Positions 41,505 through 49,222 of a stretch of DNA of 64,000 nucleotides are shown one piece after another (the first letter of the stretch is position 1; each line of letters opens with the position of its first letter). The notes under the pieces are model-generated. The model saw nothing but the letters and a program-made list of their open reading frames with translations. It had not been told where the DNA came from and ran no database searches. Origin of the DNA: Bacteroidota bacterium (GTDB taxonomy: Bacteria; Bacteroidota; Bacteroidia; Bacteroidales; Prolixibacteraceae); contig JAHEYT010000024.1 in NCBI GenBank assembly GCA_023251455.1, positions 105,219 through 169,218 of the forward strand, read 5' to 3'. Both the position numbers and the translations under genes were made by a program.

Positions 41505-42515
41505 TTACTTCTCAATGTCATGTGACCATCCCGGCATCTGATCTAAAACAAGCACCTTGGAAGATCCGTACAGTTCTTTTATTTGCGCAATTGTGTTGTG
41601 CTTTATCGTGAGTTCGGCCCAACTCATAAAAAATGTCCATTTGGGTTGCTCCTCTAATTCTGCTGAAGTAGGCAGCACCTGACACTCTCCAATGGCGATT
41701 GGTTTTCCACCGGCAGCCTGTAAACAGGCATTGTATTTGGCGAGCGTATATCCTTTACCATCGCTGCTATACATGTCGAATGCCAAAACATCCCAATATT
41801 CATTTCCGGGATTATAATCTTTCAAATCAGCTTCCAGTGTGCTGAAATCCTGAAGATCCCAGACCCAAATCAGGTTCGTCAATCCTTTGTTGTACTTCAG
41901 GTAATCATGAGTTATTCGATATAATTTGGAAGTTCCGTTACCACCTTTCCGGCCGGCCCACCAGAAAACAGGCTGGTTCATCTCGTGAAACGGACGGAAC
42001 AAAACTTCCACGTTCTTATCTTCGAGGTACTGCAAATAGACCGCAATGCCATCCAATCTTTTTTTCCAAGTGTTGTTCAATGTGCCGCCATCGGTTATCA
42101 ATGAAGTCCATTCCTCGTCTGACAAATGATCAAGCACTCCGGTACTATCCCAGGCGCAAGGTTCAGTGAATACCGGAGAACAGGTATGCCACATGATGTT
42201 CACAATCGACCCTTTCTTCCAGGCTTTTTCGGCCTGATAAATCATATTCCATCGTGCATCTACGTCGTCATTCAGGAATAGAAAATCACCACTCCAAAGG
42301 CCAGGCGTTTTTCCACTTAATACCGAAATTGAATCGGTCCAAAGACATGGATTGGCATTTGGTTCCCGGTTGTGAATGCCAGCCACCGTTTTGGAGCCGG
42401 AAATGCGATAGAGATAATTGAGTGATTTAAAATTCGTTTGAGCAGAACCCTGAAAATACAGAACTGCAAAAAGGGCCGTCAAACAAAATTGCCGTATAAT
42501 ATTGAAGTTTTTCAT
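41505..42515 (-). CDS. GH26 beta-mannanase-like hydrolase, exported
   Basis: A 336-residue exported GH26 enzyme (signal peptide ending FQGSAQ). The TIM barrel carries the acid/base Glu in FRPFHEMN (about residue 178) and the nucleophile Glu in AIGECQVLP (about 277). ISGSKTVAGIHNREP and WVWDLQDF are also typical of GH26. The family is mostly beta-1,4-mannanases. It lies between the GH51/GH43 fusion and the sigma gene, all in one direction. It would work with the SusC/SusD pair on a mannose-containing hemicellulose. Confidence 0.92.
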   Translation of the reverse strand: MKNFNIIRQFCLTALFAVLYFQGSAQTNFKSLNYLYRISGSKTVAGIHNREPNANPCLWTDSISVLSGKTPGLWSGDFLFLNDDVDARWNMIYQAEKAWKKGSIVNIMWHTCSPVFTEPCAWDSTGVLDHLSDEEWTSLITDGGTLNNTWKKRLDGIAVYLQYLEDKNVEVLFRPFHEMNQPVFWWAGRKGGNGTSKLYRITHDYLKYNKGLTNLIWVWDLQDFSTLEADLKDYNPGNEYWDVLAFDMYSSDGKGYTLAKYNACLQAAGGKPIAIGECQVLPTSAELEEQPKWTFFMSWAELTIKHNTIAQIKELYGSSKVLVLDQMPGWSHDIEK

Positions 42516-42704
42516 TGAATATCGCGGTTTAGTTTCCGGATAAAAATAGGCAATTTATAACGATACCCCAACACAACACAAATTGCGATTATTCCACAAA
42601 TAACAATCGCCGTCTTTCAGGTCCGGTTCTTCAAATTTCAGGATACTGAGAATGCATTTGCTGCGCCATCGCAACTAAAATAATCAGGCTGCGAAAATTC
42701 GCTC

Positions 42705-45700
42705 TTATTTTGATATACCTTTTATTCCCTGAAGGGTTGAAATCACCTGTTTGATCGATCCATCGGCATTGAATTCCAGTTTGTCGATGCAAACTTCGCG
42801 GTTAAATCCGGCAGGGCTTCCCATTTTAATTCCTTTGGGGCGGTTAAACCGGTGATAAACCAGGTACCATTCGTCTTTCCCCGGAATCTGGACGACCGAA
42901 TTGTGTCCGGTAGCAAATATTTCCTGTTCTGGATTTTGGGTAATCACCACGTTTTTCTCTGAAATGGTCAGTTTCCCAAGCGGCGAATCTGATGTAGCGT
43001 AGCGTACTTTGTAGTTTGGACTGCGGGTATCGTCCTCCGACCACATGAAATAATAGGTTCCTTTCCGGTAAATCACATAAGTTCCTTCGCGATAGGTATT
43101 ATCGATATTCATCTGTTTAAGTGTACTGAAGTTGATGGAGATCATGTCGCTGTTCAGCTCGGCGGCAGCCATGTAGCCATTTCCCCAATACAGGTAGCTT
43201 TTGCCCGAAACCGGGTCGGTAAATACATCGGGATCAATTTCCTGACCGCAATTGACGTTTAAAGTTTTAAAATCGACCAGCGCTTTGCCACTATCCACAA
43301 ACGGTCCGGTAGGATTGTCGGCCACAGCCACACCAATTTTCTGCGCCGCCGTGAAATAATAGAAATACTTGAATACTCCGTTTATCTTCTTCTCCACGAT
43401 ACACGGCGCCCAGGCATTCCGGTTTGCCCAGCTGACATCCTTTTTCAGATCGAGAATGATGCCTTCGTCTTTCCAGTCGACCAGATTTTCCGAAGAAAAA
43501 ACTTTGAAATAGTCGCCCGACCAGTTGTTAAACCCGTCGCTGGTGGGGTAGAGGTAATATTTGCCTGTTTTTTCAGAATACAGGATTTCAGGGTCTGCAT
43601 AAAAACCTTCCAACACCGGGTTGTGGTCTCCGGAAGCTGTAACCTGATAGGTTTCTTTCCCGGTGGTCGTTTTGAACGTATAATTTACCGGACCTTTTGC
43701 AAAATTCTGTGCTCCGGAAGGACTGAATGAAAAGCCTTCAGCCGCTTTAAATTCAGGATTAAACTGGCTCAGATTTGTACCTCGTTTAACCGGCAGGTAA
43801 ATTTTCTTTGCTTCGGTCTGGAAGTACACATTCTGCTTTTTCAATAGGCTGGATTTTGGTTCAGCAGGCAGATTTTCAGGCTGAATGCGAATTACCGTAA
43901 ATGAATAAGCCGGCAAAGTACACGGAAATTCGCCGCTGACAGTTATATGATCGGTTACCGGCCTCGCTTTTTTATCGGTTGGAGTTCCGGAGAGCACAGT
44001 CCGGATTGCCGAAGAATGAAAGTCGCTCATTCCATCTAACCGGACATTTGTGTTAACCGCCACCGGAAGCATGTTTACCATTTTCACGATCAGGTCGCCG
44101 GTCTTGCTGTCGCTTACCACCGATACTGCAACCCGTTTCCTGACGGCATCGCTTTTATCCGAAATCCGCACATCGCTGGCCAGATAAGTATCTCCGGAGT
44201 TTTGCCCGTAAAGTTGTTGCACAAAATAATCGACCGTTGGTTTTACTTCCGAATTGTTGAAATAAATCAGGTCGGGATTCCATTGGGTGTGCCCCTCTTT
44301 GGCCAACAAAGGCGCGTACGAAGTCATGCTCACCACGTCGCCATTGCGCTCGCAGGCGGTCAGGTAAAGCGCCTCGGATAAAGCTGTTTCAATGTTGGTA
44401 ACTCGTCCGGGCAAGTGCGAAGCATATTCGCCCAGGTACACTTTTGGTTTCGAGCGGTCGTATTTGTCGTAGTAATCCTGATTGTGAATAAACCAGCCCG
44501 GCGTTTGATAGTAATGCTCGTCAACCATCGAAACATGCAACTTAGTAGCAATTTTCCAGCCTTCCACATAGTCGGTTCCTTCGAACGATGGCCCAACAGT
44601 TCCAATAACCGTAATTTCAGGATACTTTTCTTTCACCGCATTAAAGATCATGGTGAAACGCTCCTCAAAAATATCGTTGATCAGGTCTTCATTGCCAATC
44701 CCCACATATTTCAGGTTGAACGGTTTGGGGTGACCGGCTTCAGCACGAATCTTTCCCCATTTGGTTGTTGCATCTCCGTTGGCCCACTCAATCAGGTCGA
44801 GCACTTCCTGGACATAGTCGTCCATGTCGCACATTGGGATACCGCCCTGCTGACCAGCGCCACCTGTTGCTGAATTCTGGCAGGGAACTCCGGCCGCAAT
44901 GACTGGAAGCGGTGCCGCTCCGATATCTTCGCAGAACTGAAAATATTCGAAATAACCCAATCCGACGGTTTGGTGGTAACCCCACAGATTTTTCAGTGGT
45001 TTACGCGATTCCAGCGGTCCAACCGTGTTCTTCCAGCGATAAATGTTGTCGAGCCCATCGCCGTGAGCCACACAACCGCCCGGAAAGCGAATGAACCGCG
45101 GACGAATGTCGGCAATGGTTTGAGCCAAGTCGGCTCGCAGTCCATTTTTGCGACCCAGAAAAGTCTTTTGCGGAAACAGCGAAACCATATCCAGATGAAC
45201 GGTTCCAGTGGTTTGCGGAACAATTTCCAGTTGAGCATCTGTTGCAGTTTGCTGGACAATTAGCACTGCTTCGTACTTTTTCCATCCGGAAGAACTGGCC
45301 GAAACGGTTACCTCTCCATAGTTTTCGCCGTTTTTACCAATCAGTCGTACGATCAATTTTTTACTCGTTTTATCCGGAGTACGCACAAAAACAGAGAAAT
45401 CATATTTTTCTCCTGATTTAATGGCGATTCCATCAAATCCTTCATTGACCAATCCGGTAGCCACTTCCGTAGTTTTCAGCACGGCATAATGCGCGTTGTT
45501 TGCATGAATCGGAGAAACGGAATCGATAGAAAATGTAGTTCCGCTGCCGTTCAAATGCCAGGCTTTGCTGCTGTTCCAGGTTTTATCTTTTCCTTCCTTG
45601 TCGCTTAACGCATATTCAAAATCACGGTTTTGAAGCAATTCGGCATAAAGTCCACCATCGGCTGCATAGTTGATGTCTTCGAAGAACACACCGATCAGCA

Positions 45701-46478
45701 TGTCGCTGATCTTTTTGCTTTTAGAATTGTCAACAGTGATAGTTGCTTCCAGAGTTTTCAGCGCTGCAAAACGTATCGAATCGGTTTTGGTTGTTTCGCC
45801 CCACAGCTGATCGCGGTACGCATTTAGTTTCTGTTTATTCAATAAACTTTCAACCAATGCCCAGGCCACTTTATGCACAGTTCCGGTTTCGGTATTTCCT
45901 GAAATGTTCACTCTCTTTCTCTGGTTCAAGCGATTGTTCAACGTTATTTCATTCGCCTGACTGTAGTTTTTAAAATCAGTAGTTGTTACGCTAAAAGCCT
46001 TTTTTGCTCCGTTGGCCGTGCTCAACCAGCTTATTTCATATTTCCCATCTGCTTTAGCTGACACTTCCGGTTCAAGGCAATTGTTGTCCTTCATCACGAT
46101 GGGGTAAGTCTGCGGCAACCAGTAAATCAAATCCGTAGATTCGGCGTGGGCATACGTTCCGGTATGTTCATTCAAACTCCATATGCAGTGCCACATTTTG
46201 TCCGTAGTCTGAAATAAAAAGGGAGTGATCATGCGCTTTTCGACGCCCCAACGGCCGTAGTCACAAAACAGGAAACGCATCTCCGGTCCAATGGAAGTCC
46301 AGCTTTCCTGATCGGTACTCCAGGCAAAATGCAATCCGTTTGTATTCGAGTTTTTGGTTGTTGCGTAGGAAAAAAGGTAAACCGAGTCGGGTTCGTTGGT
46401 CATTGGCATGATAGCGCTAAAAGCAGACTGCCCAAAAAGTAATGCGATTAGACAAAAGAGTATGAAAATTCGTTTCAT
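42705..46478 (-). CDS. Multi-modular arabinan-type hydrolase: GH43-like, GH51 and GH43 modules
   Basis: A 1257-residue exported protein (signal peptide FILFCLIALLFGQSAFSA). Residues about 20-165 resemble part of a GH43 propeller (HFAWSTDQESW, EKRMITPFLF). About 240-870 is a GH51 alpha-L-arabinofuranosidase: an inserted beta-sandwich carbohydrate-binding-like region, RPRFIRFPGGCVAHG, the acid/base Glu in VGIGNED and the nucleophile in VYLGEYASH. About 950-1257 is a full GH43 module (FYADPEILY base; NCGQEIDPDVF; REGTYVIYRKGTYYF acid). Two catalytic centres on one chain would remove arabinose from hemicellulose or pectin side chains. The N-terminal module looks incomplete and may be non-catalytic. 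Confidence 0.88.
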   Translation of the reverse strand: MKRIFILFCLIALLFGQSAFSAIMPMTNEPDSVYLFSYATTKNSNTNGLHFAWSTDQESWTSIGPEMRFLFCDYGRWGVEKRMITPFLFQTTDKMWHCIWSLNEHTGTYAHAESTDLIYWLPQTYPIVMKDNNCLEPEVSAKADGKYEISWLSTANGAKKAFSVTTTDFKNYSQANEITLNNRLNQRKRVNISGNTETGTVHKVAWALVESLLNKQKLNAYRDQLWGETTKTDSIRFAALKTLEATITVDNSKSKKISDMLIGVFFEDINYAADGGLYAELLQNRDFEYALSDKEGKDKTWNSSKAWHLNGSGTTFSIDSVSPIHANNAHYAVLKTTEVATGLVNEGFDGIAIKSGEKYDFSVFVRTPDKTSKKLIVRLIGKNGENYGEVTVSASSSGWKKYEAVLIVQQTATDAQLEIVPQTTGTVHLDMVSLFPQKTFLGRKNGLRADLAQTIADIRPRFIRFPGGCVAHGDGLDNIYRWKNTVGPLESRKPLKNLWGYHQTVGLGYFEYFQFCEDIGAAPLPVIAAGVPCQNSATGGAGQQGGIPMCDMDDYVQEVLDLIEWANGDATTKWGKIRAEAGHPKPFNLKYVGIGNEDLINDIFEERFTMIFNAVKEKYPEITVIGTVGPSFEGTDYVEGWKIATKLHVSMVDEHYYQTPGWFIHNQDYYDKYDRSKPKVYLGEYASHLPGRVTNIETALSEALYLTACERNGDVVSMTSYAPLLAKEGHTQWNPDLIYFNNSEVKPTVDYFVQQLYGQNSGDTYLASDVRISDKSDAVRKRVAVSVVSDSKTGDLIVKMVNMLPVAVNTNVRLDGMSDFHSSAIRTVLSGTPTDKKARPVTDHITVSGEFPCTLPAYSFTVIRIQPENLPAEPKSSLLKKQNVYFQTEAKKIYLPVKRGTNLSQFNPEFKAAEGFSFSPSGAQNFAKGPVNYTFKTTTGKETYQVTASGDHNPVLEGFYADPEILYSEKTGKYYLYPTSDGFNNWSGDYFKVFSSENLVDWKDEGIILDLKKDVSWANRNAWAPCIVEKKINGVFKYFYYFTAAQKIGVAVADNPTGPFVDSGKALVDFKTLNVNCGQEIDPDVFTDPVSGKSYLYWGNGYMAAAELNSDMISINFSTLKQMNIDNTYREGTYVIYRKGTYYFMWSEDDTRSPNYKVRYATSDSPLGKLTISEKNVVITQNPEQEIFATGHNSVVQIPGKDEWYLVYHRFNRPKGIKMGSPAGFNREVCIDKLEFNADGSIKQVISTLQGIKGISK

Positions 46479-46596
46479 TTCAGGTTTAGATTACTTAGTT
46501 AATTGCCAACAAATATGGTGAAATAATTAGAAGCGTCAAAACGACATTAATTTGTTTTACGAACAAAATCTCTGGGAGTGGAAATTGCAAAAACGA

Positions 46597-46628
46597 AAAC
46601 CCCTTTGCTAATTCGAACAAAGGGGTTT
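46597..46628 (-). terminator. Terminator downstream of the 247-residue gene and its array
   Basis: AAACCCCTTTG / CAAAGGGGTTT perfect 11-bp stem followed on the minus strand by TTCGTTTTTG. It lies just beyond the 21-bp array, so the array is probably transcribed with the unknown gene up to this point. Confidence 0.65.
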
Positions 46629-46698
46629 CGATCATGAGAAAAAGAGTGATCGTTTCAATATTGACTTTGGGTAATTCAAAAATATTTATCGGTATTTC

Positions 46699-46908
46699 AG
46701 GATTCCCTTTGCGTAATACATAAATCGCTTTCTAAATTACATAAATCCCTCTACATATTTTAATTTATATGATGTTAATTTTATAATTCCCTCTTTGTCT
46801 TTCATAATTCCATTTGCGGTTTTTGAAATATGTATTAGATGATTTATAATTCCCTTTCTATTATTTGATTTTCGCTGTACATAAAACAAAAATCGCTGTG
46901 GCCTTTTG
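46699..46908 (-). repeat. 21-bp period array with 12-nt core and 9-nt variable segment
   Basis: Ten consecutive 21-bp units in exact register (starts 46699, 46720, 46741, 46762, 46783, 46804, 46825, 46846, 46867, 46888). Read on the minus strand each unit is nine variable bases then a core close to AAAGGGAWTTAT. Core matches to the consensus by plus-strand start: 46846 12/12; 46720, 46741, 46783 and 46804 11/12; 46699 10/12; 46888 9/12. Units 46762, 46825 and 46867 are eroded. No indels break the 21-bp phase. The array begins 28 bp after the stop codon of the 247-residue gene and is followed by a terminator. The 457-bp gap holds no credible gene. It is too short-period for CRISPR. Confidence 0.75.
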
Positions 46909-46935
46909 AAAGATCGGAAAGGGATATTCAGGAAA

Positions 46936-47679
46936 TTACCGGGGTTTACTAAACTGCAGGGAAGTGACTTGTTTATACTGGGGGCTTGTTGCGCCAAACA
47001 CCGATTTGGTATAAAGTTTTGCTGCATTGGCCACATTAACAATTCCCGTATTTTCGTTGTAAAGCAGTTCATTACGAGTGATCCGCAGGTTGTTTAAAGG
47101 TTGTTCGGCATCGATTACGGCCTGGTTTTTTGCAAACATGTCATTGTAATGTGCAGTCAGCGAGGAAACTGTTAATTCGGTTTCGTTGGGAGCATATTCG
47201 GGAATGGATGCCAGTAGTTTGATGAGTTTATCGAAGTTCTCCAAAAGGTTGTCGATGCTGGTTTGCGCCGATGAGATTTCAACGACTTCCTGCCCGGCGG
47301 CCAGTGCAGCCTGCTTTTCTTCTTCCGACAATTTAGGTGTAGCACGCCGTCCCTGCAACTTGCGGACAATTGCCGTGACCTGATCTTGTGTTTGTTTGGA
47401 AACACCTGATACTTTCACTGCATTCCCAATACGGGTAACCAGCGCCTTAAATGGTTTAAACACTCCTCCCCTGGCTGAAAGTGCATTGGAAAGTGTTGCC
47501 TGTACCGTGTTTAGTGATGACATGCATTCTTTGGACAGAGCCAGGGAACTGGTCATTTGAGGAAGCTGAAGAGGAGGATTGCTTGGGTTGTACTTTGCAC
47601 CAAAAGATTTACAGATGCTGAGCATTTGTGAAAAGTTGGCCACATTTTTTGCATGGCCGGATTCTGAATTGGATGCCAT
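46936..47679 (-). CDS. Conserved-looking protein of unknown function, array-associated
   Basis: A 247-residue protein without signal peptide or membrane segment. It is largely alpha-helical (LSKECMSSLNTVQATLSNALSA, QTQDQVTAIVRKLQG, IDNLLENFDKLIKLLASI), with a basic patch RKLQGRRATPK in the middle. The C-terminus is compact (RNELLYNEN, KSVFGATSPQYKQV). It looks like a complete, well-folded protein. I believe it belongs to a multicopy Bacteroidota family of hypothetical proteins but cannot give a function. It is monocistronic, with a perfect -7 box about 104 bp upstream. The gene is followed within 28 bp by the 21-bp array, then by a terminator. A nucleic-acid-binding role is a guess from the basic patch and array. 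Confidence 0.75.
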   Translation of the reverse strand: MASNSESGHAKNVANFSQMLSICKSFGAKYNPSNPPLQLPQMTSSLALSKECMSSLNTVQATLSNALSARGGVFKPFKALVTRIGNAVKVSGVSKQTQDQVTAIVRKLQGRRATPKLSEEEKQAALAAGQEVVEISSAQTSIDNLLENFDKLIKLLASIPEYAPNETELTVSSLTAHYNDMFAKNQAVIDAEQPLNNLRITRNELLYNENTGIVNVANAAKLYTKSVFGATSPQYKQVTSLQFSKPR

Positions 47680-47782
47680 AAATTAAAGATTTGAGTTAAT
47701 AAAAATTGTTCATTAAATTTTACATATACAAGTTCGAACAATCCGATTGATAAATTGATATTTAACACCGATTATTTATTAA

Positions 47783-47790
47783 CAAAATTA
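47783..47790 (-). promoter_or_regulatory. -7 promoter box for the 247-residue gene
   Basis: Minus-strand TAATTTTG matches TAnnTTTG exactly. It would give a leader of roughly 100 nt. The -33 element is not clear. Confidence 0.4.
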
Positions 47791-47857
47791 TAAACAAGTA
47801 AATTTTGGCAATAATAGATTGGGATTTAGACGCCTGATGGGCTGGTTTAAAACAAAA

Positions 47858-47885
47858 ACCCCCTTGCCGGTGAAGGCAAAGGGGT
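47858..47885 (-). terminator. Terminator of the second polysaccharide-utilisation operon
   Basis: ACCCCTTTGCC / GGCAAGGGGGT stem (one mismatch), followed on the minus strand by TTTTTGTTTT. It lies downstream of the GH-A-clan hydrolase gene and of the possible small ORF. Confidence 0.8.
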
Positions 47886-47949
47886 AAATCTACAATCTAA
47901 ACCTAACTAAACTTCCAACCAACTATCTATTGCTAGAGCAAACCTGATG

Positions 47950-48084
47950 TCACTCCAGAATAGCTTCTTTTTCTTCATCACTTAAATTATCAACCCCTCT
48001 TACTTTTACCCTAAATGAAAGATGTTCCACCTGCTTTAAGGGGCAATCAATCTGCCTTTCAAGACATGGATAATTGTACACCAT
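47950..48084 (-). CDS. Possible small ORF of 44 codons at the end of the sulfatase operon
   Basis: Too short for the ORF track. On the minus strand an ATG at 48084, 18 bp past the stop of the GH-A-clan hydrolase gene, opens a 44-codon frame ending in TGA at 47950, before the operon terminator. The predicted peptide contains two cysteines (YPCLERQIDCPL) and a charged C-terminus (DNLSDEEKEAILE) that reads like a helix. Position and composition make it a candidate small protein. Chance cannot be excluded and no family is recognised. Confidence 0.35.
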   Translation of the reverse strand: MVYNYPCLERQIDCPLKQVEHLSFRVKVRGVDNLSDEEKEAILE

Positions 48085-48102
48085 ATATTTACCGGTATAA
48101 TC

Positions 48103-49191
48103 TTATTCAGTCAGAGTTAATTTTTTAATTACATCAACCTCTTCCTGTTTATAAGGTGTTCCGTCAGGATGGAAAATCTCGTGAAACCAAAGCGGTGGTT
48201 CCGATCCATCTGGGATGGGCTCACTCCACGCATATTTGGTATTTGATTTTCCTGAAACCAAGCCCCAGTTGATGGCACCAATGTTTTGCTCTTTCAGAAT
48301 AGGCATAATATTGGTAAACAGACTGTTGTTTCGGCGTGCCATGTATTCGGTACAAACCAGCGGGCGGTTGTATCGTTTCAGCGTATCAATGGCTACCTGG
48401 TGTTTTTCAGGACTTTCGTAATTGTGGTAAGTGATAATGTCGGAGTTTTCAACCTGAAATTTATTCAAATCAGACAAAGCCAGTCTCCAGACTCCTGCTG
48501 ACATTGGTTGCGACGGACGCACTTCCCACCCCCATTGAAACACTTTTTTCAGCAATGGCAGCGATTTATTTCCATATTTCGAGTTTCCGGATTCGTTATA
48601 CAGATCCCAAATAGTAATACGTTTGTCATCTTTAAACGTGGTCAGTACATCTTTTACGTAAGCTTCGAGTGTTTTTACAAGTGTTGTATCGCTGAACAAC
48701 AAATCACCCGGATCGCGAACCCAGCCTGAGTTGTGGATGCCCGGTTTTGGATCGGGCTGTTTGCCAGCCTCATAGGTTGGGTTCCAGCAATCGTCGAAAA
48801 ACACGAAAATGGTTTTAATACCGTGCTTCGACGCAATATCGAGATAGGTATTCATGCGACCTTTGAAGCCTTCTTTGTCAACTTCCCAAGCCACGTGATG
48901 CAGATAAACACGCATAGCATTCATTCCAATTTCGGCAGCCCAGCCCAATTCTCGGTTAATGGTGGCAGTGTCGAACGATTCGGCCTGCCAAGTTTCCAAC
49001 TGATTAATGGCAGTACTCGGATTGAAATTACTTCCGCGTAACCAACCTGTTTTTTCACTCCAGGCTTTGGCCTGTTCATCGTTCCAACGTGTTGAAACCG
49101 GCTCTGCTTTTTCGGTCCTTTTCGGTGCTGTGTTGCAAGCCATAAAAAACAGGGAGCCTGCAATCAGAATAAGAGAAATTTGTACTTTCAT
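48103..49191 (-). CDS. Clan GH-A (GH5-like) glycoside hydrolase lipoprotein
   Basis: A 362-residue lipoprotein with lipobox FMAC (Cys 19). TIM-barrel motifs: WLRGSNFNPSTAINQLETWQ, MNAMRVYLHHVAWE, IFVFFDDCWNP, the acid/base Glu in IWDLYNESGNS and the probable nucleophile Glu in LVCTEYMAR, then INWGLVSGKSNT. Such proteins are often annotated as cellulase-family or 1,4-beta-xylanase-like, but the exact family and bond cleaved are uncertain. It follows the sulfatase by 31 bp and is part of the SusC/SusD-sulfatase operon, suggesting a sulfated or decorated glycan substrate. Confidence 0.8.
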   Translation of the reverse strand: MKVQISLILIAGSLFFMACNTAPKRTEKAEPVSTRWNDEQAKAWSEKTGWLRGSNFNPSTAINQLETWQAESFDTATINRELGWAAEIGMNAMRVYLHHVAWEVDKEGFKGRMNTYLDIASKHGIKTIFVFFDDCWNPTYEAGKQPDPKPGIHNSGWVRDPGDLLFSDTTLVKTLEAYVKDVLTTFKDDKRITIWDLYNESGNSKYGNKSLPLLKKVFQWGWEVRPSQPMSAGVWRLALSDLNKFQVENSDIITYHNYESPEKHQVAIDTLKRYNRPLVCTEYMARRNNSLFTNIMPILKEQNIGAINWGLVSGKSNTKYAWSEPIPDGSEPPLWFHEIFHPDGTPYKQEEVDVIKKLTLTE

Positions 49192-49222
49192 GGATTTAAG
49201 TATTTATTGGGCTATTCATATT

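Noticed and set aside
46699-46908. CRISPR array
   Set aside because: The unit is only 21 bp, the core is degenerate and no cas genes are nearby.
46737-47072. 111-codon minus ORF overlapping the 247-residue gene and the 21-bp array
   Set aside because: It is in another frame than the well-formed 247-residue protein, and its heptad look simply reflects the 21-bp period of the DNA.
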